Origin: Methylophaga sp. UBA2689
Lineage (GTDB): Bacteria > Pseudomonadota > Gammaproteobacteria > Nitrosococcales > Methylophagaceae
DNA: 52,818 nt
Direction: 5' to 3'
NCBI GenBank assembly: GCA_002354555.1
Contig: DELT01000055.1
Span: 1-52,818, forward strand
The translations under genes were made by a program, and so were the position numbers. Below the pieces are notes generated by a model. It was not told the DNA's origin. It searched no databases and saw only the letters and a program-made list of their open reading frames with translations. Of this stretch, positions 45,132 to 52,570 are shown one piece after another (within the stretch, counting starts at the first letter, position 1; each line of letters begins with the position of its first letter).

Positions 45132-45843
45132 TCGTTCTCCTGAAATCATATGGACACTGCCATTGGTCTTCCACCTCACGGCCACTATATTGTCTAGCTT
45201 CACTCGCTTCACCGAAGTCAGCCAGATTGGGATTAATCGAACCTTGCAACTCAATATCTCGAGCACGAGTAGCCGCTTGCATTTTTTCAAAACGACCATC
45301 TTCTCTGAGCTTATCAAACTGACGGTGAGAATTAAAAACCATGGCCGGATGACTAAAGCGTCTGGCCAGACGTGAGGCATGCGGATGCAAGCCAATAATA
45401 AAAAAAGGATGAACCGATAGGCTCAGACTGAAGTGAGGATTGTTGGTATCGCTACTGACATCTTCTGCGGGCGAGTTGCCTGCCTTAATATCAAGCTTGT
45501 GAAGCCGCCACAGTTGTGACCATAGCTGAGATTCGAACTCATGCTCATTCATATTAAAAGGTCCATCAAACAGAGCCACATAGGAATGCACTGTCGAGCT
45601 GTCATCATCATTCACGTCGAGCATTTCAACAAATCGGGAGAGTCCATCAGCAATGAGTTGGTCATTTTTAGGATTACCCAACATATCGAATTCATGAGTT
45701 TCTATCGATCCATTGGCTAAAGCGGCTTTTGCCCCTACACAGGGAAAAGCATTGTCATCGATAAATTCTAAAAAACTCTCGCTTAAGGTCGCCTCAAGCA
45801 GATTATTATTTTTTGCAGTTTGAAGATCCATGTTTGGACTCAT
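45124..45843 (-). CDS. YqcI/YcgG (GntA-like) heme-dependent N-hydroxylase family protein
   Basis: A 239-residue protein of the YqcI/YcgG family, to which the heme-dependent pre-guanitoxin N-hydroxylase GntA belongs. Motifs: FPCVGAKAALANG (about 33-45), HEFESQLWSQLWRLHKLD, and FSLSLSVHPFFIIGLHPHASRLARR (about 140-164, shown in part) with the conserved His residues. The C-terminus has QWQCPYDFR. Homologues act on arginine- or guanidino-type substrates; whether this one does is inference. AAGG precedes the ATG. Confidence 0.87.
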   Translation of the reverse strand: MSPNMDLQTAKNNNLLEATLSESFLEFIDDNAFPCVGAKAALANGSIETHEFDMLGNPKNDQLIADGLSRFVEMLDVNDDDSSTVHSYVALFDGPFNMNEHEFESQLWSQLWRLHKLDIKAGNSPAEDVSSDTNNPHFSLSLSVHPFFIIGLHPHASRLARRFSHPAMVFNSHRQFDKLREDGRFEKMQAATRARDIELQGSINPNLADFGEASEARQYSGREVEDQWQCPYDFRRTNE

Positions 45844-46297
45844 TTATTACCTTCAATTAGTAATGAAAATATGGATAGCCAAATTAGAAAGAGGAATGTT
45901 TTCTCATATGAATAATGAATCAGTGAGAGACTATGCCAAACAAAGGAGGAGCAATATAAATGCCAAAGCAAAAGAATCGAATTTGTTTAAATTTTTACAC
46001 TAACAACCAAAAGTATTTCGATTGAGATAGCGTAAGGCATAGCGCTCTAAAAATAGCGGGAATATATGCTGAATAACTAAAATCACTATTCAGTATTTAT
46101 AGAATGAGGGAGTTATATATGTTGGGAATATGTGAATTTTTTACAGACTCATTTATAAAATATTTAAAAAACGTAAGTGGGGTTTCACAAGTTCTACCCA
46201 ACCTACGAAATTATTAAAAAAACTTGTAAATTTTCATCTCACAAATCTTTCCATTATGATGAAGACGAAAGCTATCCTCACAACGATAGGAGAATGA
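45844..46297. other. Intergenic region with a REP half-element
   Basis: 454 bases upstream of a secreted-protein gene; AT-rich, holding only the short REP hairpin at 46173-46206 and the AGGAG ribosome site at 46288. No gene or other signal recognised. Confidence 0.45.
46173..46206. repeat. Single REP hairpin of the GTAGGTTGGG family
   Basis: GTAAGTGGGGTTTCACAAGT then TCTACCCAACCTAC: one hairpin (half of the paired elements seen elsewhere) in reverse orientation. It lies about 720 bases before the RAYT transposase stop. Confidence 0.75.
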
Positions 46298-46912
46298 ATG
46301 ATGAAAACCATTCTATTTATACTGTTTACAGTCCCTTTGGTTGTGATGGCTGATATAACATTCAGTGATAAACCTGCTCCACCCTCTATAGATGGACAGT
46401 TTATTCAGCATGATTCAACAATAATCCTAAGCCAAGCTAATCCCAATGATTCAAGTCAAACATTAAACGCCTCCCCAGAAGCTATAAAGGAAATGGAGCA
46501 GGTTTATCAAGAGTGCCAAAAAGATTCCACGCTTTCTGCCCATTACGACTGCAAATGCTGGAGCAACCGTTTTTTGGAAGAGAGGCTAAAAGCTGGACCC
46601 AAAACTCCCGCTTATAACATCAAGTCAGGCATTTCTAATCAATGTTTCAATATCCCTGGCGCTGCTGAATATGCTTTGATCAAATGTGATGGCTATGGCA
46701 AGTCCAGCTATGACCTTGGTTACAATGAAGAGTCGGGTATGAGTTTTGATGAATATTGCCAATGTGTATCAAATAATTACGCGATACAATTAGATAATCA
46801 TGAAGATCGCTTTACGAGACAAACCTCCAATAAATTTCTGACATCCTCGCATTTGCGTTGCCAAATCCCACAGCCAGGTGACAAAAATGTCTGGGAACGT
46901 TTGGACCAATAG
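46298..46912 (+). CDS. Exported Cys-rich hypothetical protein
   Basis: A 204-residue protein with a signal peptide (MMKTILFILFTVPLVVMA, cut before DITF). Eight Cys in the mature part (QECQ, DCKCW, QCFN, KCDG, EYCQC, RCQI) suggest four disulfides and a compact periplasmic domain. The TAGGAG site supports ATG 46298 (46301 is also in frame). Convergent with the RAYT gene. No family recognised. Confidence 0.75.
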   Translation: MMKTILFILFTVPLVVMADITFSDKPAPPSIDGQFIQHDSTIILSQANPNDSSQTLNASPEAIKEMEQVYQECQKDSTLSAHYDCKCWSNRFLEERLKAGPKTPAYNIKSGISNQCFNIPGAAEYALIKCDGYGKSSYDLGYNEESGMSFDEYCQCVSNNYAIQLDNHEDRFTRQTSNKFLTSSHLRCQIPQPGDKNVWERLDQ

Positions 46913-46927
46913 AACGATTCTATAAAA

Positions 46928-47458
46928 TCAACGAATTCGTAAACTAGTCAACATTATCGATTCACCAACACCCCAATCACTTGAAATGATGCCTTTCTCA
47001 ATAAACCGATGAATGCTGGAATAAGGCCAATCAAACGCCTTATCGACATAACCATGCTTCACCGGATTGTAATGAATGTAATCAACATGGCGTTCATAAT
47101 CCAACTCATCACGAATTAAATGCTCCCAATAACGGCGTTGCCATATTCCACGTTCAGATTTTTGTTTTCGTGAATTATTGATTCGTTCGGTAGAGGGAAG
47201 ACCACGAGAAAAATGGGATTTGATTAATCGCCAGCGAGTGGCGAAATCAAAGTCATTTTCAGGTAAAGTCCAGATAACATGAAGATGATCAGGCAACACC
47301 ACGATGGCATCAATATCAAAAGGGTGGGTGGATTTAACTCTACGAAAAGCGGTTTTAAGCAGATCAATATGATCAGTAAGCAGTGATTTATCTCGTTCCA
47401 GCAGATTGACCGTAAAGAAATACGTACCACCAGCAACAAAAGCCCGTCGATATTGCAT
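46928..47458 (-). CDS. REP-associated tyrosine transposase (RAYT, Y1/HUH)
   Basis: A 176-residue Y1 HUH transposase. It starts MQYRRAFVAGGTYFFTVNLL, which is typical of RAYTs. The metal-binding HUH motif is H58-L-H60 (LPDHLHVIWTLP). IWQRRYWEHLIRDELDYERH leads to the catalytic Tyr in VDYIHYNPVKHG (Tyr127), and the C-terminus has the family's WPYSSIHRFI. RAYTs mobilise REP palindromes; matching REPs flank it (46173-46206 and 47495-47583) and occur at four more places. The gene looks intact. Confidence 0.93.
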   Translation of the reverse strand: MQYRRAFVAGGTYFFTVNLLERDKSLLTDHIDLLKTAFRRVKSTHPFDIDAIVVLPDHLHVIWTLPENDFDFATRWRLIKSHFSRGLPSTERINNSRKQKSERGIWQRRYWEHLIRDELDYERHVDYIHYNPVKHGYVDKAFDWPYSSIHRFIEKGIISSDWGVGESIMLTSLRIR

Positions 47459-47494
47459 CAATCACCATCCATGTGATTAAAAAAATAAATAAAT

Positions 47495-47583
47495 GTAGGT
47501 TGGGTAGAGCTTGCGAAACCCAACTAATACAGAATGTTATGTCGTTTATAAAACGTTGGGTTTCATTCTTCAACCCAACCTAC
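47495..47583. repeat. REP element of the GTAGGTTGGG family (GGGTAGA type)
   Basis: Outer arms GTAGGTTGGGT and ACCCAACCTAC (end 47583) enclose an inner AAACCCAAC / GTTGGGTTT pair. The CCATGTGATT box lies 25-30 bases before. Immediately upstream of the RAYT gene; a near copy is at 49889. Confidence 0.9.
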
Positions 47584-47610
47584 GATCTACGATCCAATCA
47601 AAGGGTGTTT

Positions 47611-48615
47611 TCAACTGCTCTCAATAGTCTCAACAATCCCCTCAAGCAATTGCTCCAGGTCACCAAAATGTCCATCACTGCGGGCGGGAAGGGTAGGGTC
47701 AGAGGTAATAACAATGGATAATTTCAGCTCTGGAACAATCACCAGCATCTGCCCACCATACCCCCGTGCATAGACTGCTTTCTGACCTGTATATTCAGTC
47801 AGGAACCAACCATAGCCGTATAAATCATTTGAAAAGGGTGATAAGCCACGAGGCTCCCAAGACGTTTCAATCCAATTTTGGCTGACCACTTCCTGACCAT
47901 TAATTGTTCCACCATTCAAAACCATATCGCCAATCCTGGCCAGACCAAGTGGACTCATAGCCATCTGATTACCACCCATATACCGCCCTTGTGGATCAGT
48001 GGTCCAGGGTGGAATAACAATATCAAGCGGATTCCCCAACCAGTCTTGTGCCAGATGATGCAAGCTGTGTCCGGAGGCTTTTGTGAGCGCTGCACCAAGG
48101 ATATGCCAACCACCTGTGGAATAAATAAAACGGCCTCCAACCCGATCCACTAATGGTTGATTCAGAGCATAGTCCACCCAATTGTTGCTGTTGACCCATG
48201 CCCCATAATTCTTGCCGGATGTGCTAGCCAGCCCGGTCTGCATGGTTAACAAATGTTTGATAGTCAGTTTGTCACGAGCATCACCGAAAGCGGATTTCCC
48301 CAACAAAGGTAATACACGCTGATCAGTTCCCTCAATAATGCCACGGTCTATAGCGATACCCGTCAAGAGAGCCACAATGGTCTTTGAAACAGACTTGATA
48401 TTAACCGGCGCATCCAAAGCCGGACCACGAAAGGCATTAGCGAATAACTGCTCACCATTTTGATGTATGACCAGGGATTGCAGCTGATCAAGTCGTTTCG
48501 CCTCATCTGCGATCGGTTCAAAATCAGGTTTTGCCTGAGCTGCACCATTCGTCAGGGCCATCGTTAATATTGCTGTGCTGGTGATTAAGATCTTTTGCAG
48601 GGATATTTTTGGCAC
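47611..48615 (-). CDS. Serine hydrolase, beta-lactamase/transpeptidase-like
   Basis: A 334-residue exported protein with a GTG start (weak ribosome site) and signal peptide ending at about residue 28 (GAAQA before KPDF). The active-site motif is SVSK (Ser75-Lys78 approximately). The second motif position has YST in RFIYSTGGWHIL, in place of YxN, and the C-terminal third motif is RGYGGQ. It matches the class C beta-lactamase-like (EstB or alkaline-peptidase) esterase family rather than a true beta-lactamase. Periplasmic; substrate unknown. Confidence 0.88.
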   Translation of the reverse strand: MPKISLQKILITSTAILTMALTNGAAQAKPDFEPIADEAKRLDQLQSLVIHQNGEQLFANAFRGPALDAPVNIKSVSKTIVALLTGIAIDRGIIEGTDQRVLPLLGKSAFGDARDKLTIKHLLTMQTGLASTSGKNYGAWVNSNNWVDYALNQPLVDRVGGRFIYSTGGWHILGAALTKASGHSLHHLAQDWLGNPLDIVIPPWTTDPQGRYMGGNQMAMSPLGLARIGDMVLNGGTINGQEVVSQNWIETSWEPRGLSPFSNDLYGYGWFLTEYTGQKAVYARGYGGQMLVIVPELKLSIVITSDPTLPARSDGHFGDLEQLLEGIVETIESS

Positions 48616-48937
48616 GAGTAAATACTATCTCATTTGATAAAAATCAATTCTTAAGTAGGACTACTCAGTAATCTAATAATTTAGTTCAATTCAAAAAAAA
48701 AATGATTAACAAAAGTATCATCCCAATCAGCTTAGGGCGATATAACGCTTTAATTACAATCCATGTGAAAAAATCATTGTAGGTTGGGCTGAGTTTATGA
48801 AGCCCAACAAGCGATTTTTGATTTTAGTTTATGATGAGATTTTATGTAATGTTTGAACATGATGGGCTTCGTGCCTCAGCCCAACCTACGGGTTACATTG
48901 CTTTGAAAAGTTGGGTTTAACGTAAACAATTAAAACA
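48616..48937. other. Intergenic region with a REP element
   Basis: About 320 bases with no gene; contains the REP element at 48779-48889 and otherwise only AT-rich sequence. Confidence 0.45.
48779..48889. repeat. REP element of the GTAGGTTGGG family (GGGCTGA type)
   Basis: GTAGGTTGGGCTGAGTTTAT with inner AAGCCCAAC, and the right half GATGGGCTTCGTGCCTCAGC ending CCAACCTAC. Preceded by CCATGTGAA. It shares its arm type with 31219, not with the other copies. Confidence 0.9.
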
Positions 48938-49711
48938 TTAGTTTATTGCTTTTATCGTTCGACATTTTGGGAATGTTGAACATCCCCAGAATTGTTTACC
49001 TTTATTCTCACCTTTTTTCGTTTCTCTCAATATCATCGTAGATCCACATTTAGAGCAATATTGTTGGCTTTCCTTATCAACAATAATAGTTTGCACATGC
49101 TGAGTATGTTCACGATGGGTTTTAAAAGATCGTTCTAATCGACCAGATTCAATTGATTGAGTGATTTCAACAACTTGACTCGGAGATAACACCGGGTCGG
49201 TTTTAGAAAGAATGTAACGAATATAGCCCATTCCATAGGTCACATTTTCTGGCACATCGGTTTTAAAAGTACTGTTACCAATAAAAATCACTACCGAATG
49301 CAGTTGATGTTCATCAAGATTCAAAAGTGCTTGTAACGTTTTGGTATGTTTATAATTTTGGTGCAGAGGGTTTTGAAATTTAGTTTTGTGTTTATATATT
49401 TGTTGTGTCCAGGTTTTTTGTTTAGCTGAACCAAAAATCCAACCTCTTAAATTTTTGGTTTCAACGACAAATACACCATAAGCTGACACGATGATGTGAT
49501 CGATTTGCGTGGTGCCATCCTCAGTTGGCAGGGTGACGTTTTTAATAAGATGATATTCCGATTTATCCAGTTTCCACTTTGCAAAAGTATTGATGATTAA
49601 CTCACCAAAAATACCTTTAAACCAAGCTGACTTAATCACTGTTGCAAAGATAAAAATTGGTATTAAATACCATAATGAAAACAAAGCCTGATAGATTGGT
49701 GAAAAGTCCAT
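48938..49711 (-). CDS. NERD-domain protein with C-terminal topoisomerase-type zinc finger
   Basis: A 257-residue protein. A hydrophobic N-terminal helix (about 10-25) anchors it to the membrane. The NERD nuclease-like domain has the expected motifs: FGELIINTF (Glu), TQIDHIIVSAYGVFVVETKN (Asp and Glu-x-Lys) and GWIFGS. The C-terminal zinc finger (CSKCGSTMIL .. WGCSTFPKC) is of the topoisomerase type. NERD proteins are thought to act on DNA, often near defence genes; no catalysis is proven. The gene is complete and lies between REP elements, same strand as the TIR-DnaB set. Confidence 0.88.
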   Translation of the reverse strand: MDFSPIYQALFSLWYLIPIFIFATVIKSAWFKGIFGELIINTFAKWKLDKSEYHLIKNVTLPTEDGTTQIDHIIVSAYGVFVVETKNLRGWIFGSAKQKTWTQQIYKHKTKFQNPLHQNYKHTKTLQALLNLDEHQLHSVVIFIGNSTFKTDVPENVTYGMGYIRYILSKTDPVLSPSQVVEITQSIESGRLERSFKTHREHTQHVQTIIVDKESQQYCSKCGSTMILRETKKGENKGKQFWGCSTFPKCRTIKAIN

Positions 49712-49832
49712 TTTTTAATCCAATATAGAGGCCCATTACAGAGCGTTAAGTCAATAAAAATGGGCATTTAAAGAAATCTTAAAAGTTATAACCCATGGGT
49801 TAAATCAATTGTGTTTGCCTCCGTTTGATTTT

Positions 49833-49977
49833 GCAATAAAAGCACGTCGATATTGCATCAATCACCATCCATGTGATTATAAATAAATGTAGGTTGGGTA
49901 GAGCTTGCGAAACCCAACGATTCGATATTGTTATGTCATTTATAAAATGTTGGGTTTCATTCTTCAACCCAACCTTC
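49833..49977. repeat. Duplicated RAYT 5' end plus REP element
   Basis: Bases from 49833 repeat those from 47433 with a constant 2400-base offset for the first stretch. The copy includes the first codons of the RAYT gene (GCACGTCGATATTGCATCAA), the CCATGTGATTA box, and the REP palindrome (49889-49977). Only a few mismatches and a short deletion are seen. It is a partial second copy of the transposase-REP junction without the transposase body. Confidence 0.85.
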
Positions 49978-50610
49978 GAGGCTAAGCTTATATTCAATTG
50001 ATTCATTCAAAAATAATATTTGCAACTCAAGACTATTAGATAGTTTTTGTATTAAAAATACACCTAAATACATTCCTACAATTAATGCAATAAGAATGTT
50101 AGAAAAGTTAGGAGAGATTTTTTCAGAAAATTGAAATGAGGCAAGAAATATTGCAATGAAAGCAGGGAAAAGACCAACCTTTTTGATACTTCCCACTAAG
50201 AAAGATGTTCTATTTTGTAGTTGTTGAAGGTCCGTTTCCATTCCTTTCTTAACTGCTTTGAGAGCATGAACGCTAAATTTATTTAATTTACTTATATATT
50301 CTTCTTTTTGTTTCATACGAATGTTAAACAATTCAAAATACTCATTTAATGGCATAAAAAATGAGCGTCTGATTGAAACGGAGCTAAGCAAAATAAAAAT
50401 AACCGATGAAAAAAGAAATACTAATAAAGCTAAGAGAGATAATGTTTTATTGAAATCAATGATCAGCAATACGGCGGCTATAATCCCACTGAACATTGTA
50501 GTCTTGGTAAAAAACTCTTCTTTTTTTTCTTGTTTAAATATATTGTTGAACCTATATAGTTTTTCACTACTGGATATGAATTTTATAAGTTCATTTACTT
50601 CCTGGTCCAT
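49957..50610 (-). CDS. Hypothetical membrane protein ending in a REP element
   Basis: A 217-residue protein. Two transmembrane helices occur early (about 40-58 and 60-80), a helical and partly coiled middle (about 90-140) follows, and two more lie at about 145-160 and 172-190. The last codons, including the stop, lie in the REP element (49889-49977), so the natural C-terminus may have been replaced. It is AT-rich, like the next two genes on the strand. A 2TM + helix layout is reminiscent of effectors in defence loci (inference). No family recognised. Confidence 0.65.
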   Translation of the reverse strand: MDQEVNELIKFISSSEKLYRFNNIFKQEKKEEFFTKTTMFSGIIAAVLLIIDFNKTLSLLALLVFLFSSVIFILLSSVSIRRSFFMPLNEYFELFNIRMKQKEEYISKLNKFSVHALKAVKKGMETDLQQLQNRTSFLVGSIKKVGLFPAFIAIFLASFQFSEKISPNFSNILIALIVGMYLGVFLIQKLSNSLELQILFLNESIEYKLSLEGWVEE

Positions 50611-50703
50611 TTTTCAATTCTCGCCATAAATTTTTTTGGGGTAGTTATGGTTTGTTATCAAAAATATTTAATCCTGTAAAATTGCCCAACCTATCTTGTT
50701 AAC

Positions 50704-51006
50704 TTAAAACATATCAATGTAAGTGCTTTTAGGGGAAGGCCAGTTTTGAGCGATAACGGTATAAAGTGCTTCAATCCATGCTTCATCGCTAGCTGCGTAT
50801 TGCCCTACATAATTATTTCCAGCACAGAGCGTTTCCAGTCTAAAAGAGATGTTTTCGATATTTATATTTCCAACCTCATCAGAAAGATATAATTCACCCA
50901 ATTGAGTAACCCTCAATTGACGATGTTGAGAATCATCTTTGCTAGCTATGAGTTTGGCAAGATTCTTTTTGTTGAAATCCTCTGGTTTATTTAAATTAAT
51001 TTTCAT
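50704..51006 (-). CDS. Small hypothetical protein downstream of TIR-DnaB
   Basis: A 100-residue soluble protein with GAGGA 6 bases before the ATG. It has motifs such as LRVTQLGELYLSDEVGNINIENISFRLETLC (about 32-62, shown in part) and a WPSPKSTYIDMF end. Its start is 18 bases after the TIR-DnaB stop on the same strand, so it is probably in one operon. No family recognised; it could be an accessory or inhibitor of the fusion protein. Confidence 0.7.
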   Translation of the reverse strand: MKINLNKPEDFNKKNLAKLIASKDDSQHRQLRVTQLGELYLSDEVGNINIENISFRLETLCAGNNYVGQYAASDEAWIEALYTVIAQNWPSPKSTYIDMF

Positions 51007-51024
51007 AATTCCTCACTTTAAATC

Positions 51025-52374
51025 TTATGATTTAATTTGGTCTGAAAAGGTAGAATATTTTTTTTGGTACATCAACTTGATAGTACCGGTGTGACCATTG
51101 TTATTTTTGGCTATGATAATTTCTGCATTAGCGTTATCTGTGAAATCATAGTCTTCGTAGACTTCTCCTCTATATATGAAACCAATTATGTCAGCACAGT
51201 TTGTTAGGTTTTCGAATTCGGAAAGGTCATTCAAATGAGGACGCTTATTTGGTCTCTTTTCAACCGATCTAGGTAGAGATACGGTTAAAATTATTGGCAA
51301 TTGAACTTCCATCGCTAGGTGTTTAAGTTTATGTGCATATTCAGAATATGAAAGCTCAATATTCAGTGATTTTTCTCGGTAGGCTAAGTCTTGTAATGAA
51401 TCAATTATCACCGCTTTAAGGTTGTGTTTTTGTTTGAACTTTACCAGCTTAAGGCGAAGCTCATCCACAGAGGATAAGATGCTTTCATCTATAAATAGTG
51501 GAGCTTCATTTAGCAGTGCAATTACTGATACCAATCTAGGCCAATCATCATCTTGTAGATTTCCTCTGAGTAGATCTTTACTATCAATTCTTCCGACTAG
51601 AGACATTAATCTCCTTGTAGTATGTTCTACAGGTGTGTTCATCGAAAAATAAGCTACGGCTTCTTTTTCATGAATAGCTATATTCGCAGCAATATTCAGA
51701 GATAGTGCTGTTTTACCCATTGTAGGTCTAGATGCTAGTACTATTAACTCTGCAGGGTGAAGGCCGTCAATAATATAATCTAGATCTGAGATCCCAGTTG
51801 ATAGGCCGCTACAATTGCCCGAGTCCGCTTTTTCAAAAACTGTATCAATACGATCAATTTCTCTTGACAGAACATCCCGCATGCTTAGTAAACCTGCACC
51901 TTCACCAACTCTGTTTTTAAATTTTTTTATTTCGGTGATAGTTTTCTTTATTCCTTCAATAACGTTAAGGCAAGCGTCATCCTCGTTGTTCCATTTTGTT
52001 ATTGGGAGGCCATCTGTTGGAAGACCTTGAATTTTCGCAAATGATGTTTCATGCCAATCACAAGGTCTTAGTATTATTGGCAGAACCACAGATAAATTTG
52101 AATCATGTCTTTCTAAAGCTATGGATAATTCATTTTCATAACAATAATTGGAAGCAATAAAGTCTGAACTAACAAGTAAAAGAACTAAATCAGCAGTCCT
52201 TATTTTATCGTCGATTTCTTTTTGCCAATCTTTGCCGGGCACAATTGCTCTATCGTTCCACTCATCAATTAGCTTTTGTCTTTTCAAAGTTGCTAAGTGA
52301 TTAAGCAGCTTATTTTTGAGCTCCTCGTCTTTATGAGAGTAACTACAAAAAACAGAGACAGCGTATTCATTCAT
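51025..52374 (-). CDS. TIR domain-DnaB-like (RecA-fold) fusion protein
   Basis: A 449-residue protein from ATG 52374 (AAGGA 6 bases upstream). Residues 1-150 form a TIR domain: VSVFCSYSHKDEELK, DWQKEIDDKIRTADLVLLLVSS, and the putative catalytic Glu82 in NYCYENELSIALERH, then VVLPIILRPCDW. Residues 185-445 match the DnaB helicase C-terminal domain: TGISDLDYIIDGLHPAEL, Walker A RPTMGKT (216-222), IIDSLQDLAY (Walker B Asp325), DLSEFENLTNCADIIGFIYR and IIIAKNNNGHTGTIKL. The DnaB-typical LE in FSLEMP is MN (Asn246), and KQRNG is KNNNG (Asn425 for the Arg finger). DnaB's N-terminal domain is absent. TIR domains cleave or signal with NAD+; a defence role is inference. Confidence 0.9.
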   Translation of the reverse strand: MNEYAVSVFCSYSHKDEELKNKLLNHLATLKRQKLIDEWNDRAIVPGKDWQKEIDDKIRTADLVLLLVSSDFIASNYCYENELSIALERHDSNLSVVLPIILRPCDWHETSFAKIQGLPTDGLPITKWNNEDDACLNVIEGIKKTITEIKKFKNRVGEGAGLLSMRDVLSREIDRIDTVFEKADSGNCSGLSTGISDLDYIIDGLHPAELIVLASRPTMGKTALSLNIAANIAIHEKEAVAYFSMNTPVEHTTRRLMSLVGRIDSKDLLRGNLQDDDWPRLVSVIALLNEAPLFIDESILSSVDELRLKLVKFKQKHNLKAVIIDSLQDLAYREKSLNIELSYSEYAHKLKHLAMEVQLPIILTVSLPRSVEKRPNKRPHLNDLSEFENLTNCADIIGFIYRGEVYEDYDFTDNANAEIIIAKNNNGHTGTIKLMYQKKYSTFSDQIKS

Positions 52375-52390
52375 AAGCAATCCTTGGCGA

Positions 52391-52419
52391 ATAAAAAAAG
52401 CCGACATAAAGTCGGCTTT
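52391..52419 (-). terminator. Intrinsic terminator in the leader of the TIR-DnaB gene
   Basis: AAAGCCGAC (52411-52419 read leftward) / GTCGGCTTT (52397-52405 read leftward) forms a 9-bp stem with a 5-base loop. The minus strand then continues into a run of seven T. It ends 16 bases before the ATG at 52374, with only the ribosome site in between. It must therefore lie inside the mRNA leader or mark an element boundary. Confidence 0.85.
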
Positions 52420-52496
52420 CTAATCTGTCAGTGCAAGCAAAAACTGCAAAGACAATTCTCATTTAATCAATGGGTTAGAGTTATTTTAGGCTGAGA

Positions 52497-52502
52497 TATA
52501 AT
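52497..52502 (+). promoter_or_regulatory. Possible -10 box (TATAAT)
   Basis: A perfect TATAAT on the plus strand lies just before the twin repeats at 52511. A -35 partner is poor (TTAGAG, 16 bases upstream). No supported plus-strand gene follows within the window. Confidence 0.35.
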
Positions 52503-52510
52503 GATGTTAT

Positions 52511-52570
52511 GCAACCATAAGTTGCAAAAAAAGGGAGGATTACAACCATAAGTTGCAAAGTTGGGAGGAA
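52511..52570. repeat. Tandem palindromic repeats (operator- or iteron-like)
   Basis: Two copies of CAACCATAAGTTGCAAA (starting 52512 and 52543) are spaced 31 bases, about three helical turns. Each contains GCAAC/GTTGC half sites and is followed by GGGAGGA. Such spaced, palindromic repeats look like binding sites of an XRE-type or antitoxin repressor. Confidence 0.6.

Larger units (their letters stand above)
46173..47583. mobile_element. REPtron-like unit: RAYT transposase flanked by REP palindromes
   Basis: The transposase gene (46928-47458) is bracketed by REP sequences of one family in opposite sense, but the Cys-rich protein gene lies inside the left interval, so the mobile unit may be only the right end with the transposase. 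It is a domesticated single-copy element rather than a classical IS: no long terminal repeats or target duplications are visible. Confidence 0.55.

Noticed and set aside
47611-48615. Calling the serine hydrolase an antibiotic-resistance beta-lactamase
   Set aside because: The YxN motif is YST and the C-terminal motif differs from KTG, so esterase/transpeptidase-like is the safer call.
49800-50006. Minus-strand frame of 68 residues over the second REP
   Set aside because: Its sequence is made by the REP and RAYT remnant, repeating the one at 47388-47573.
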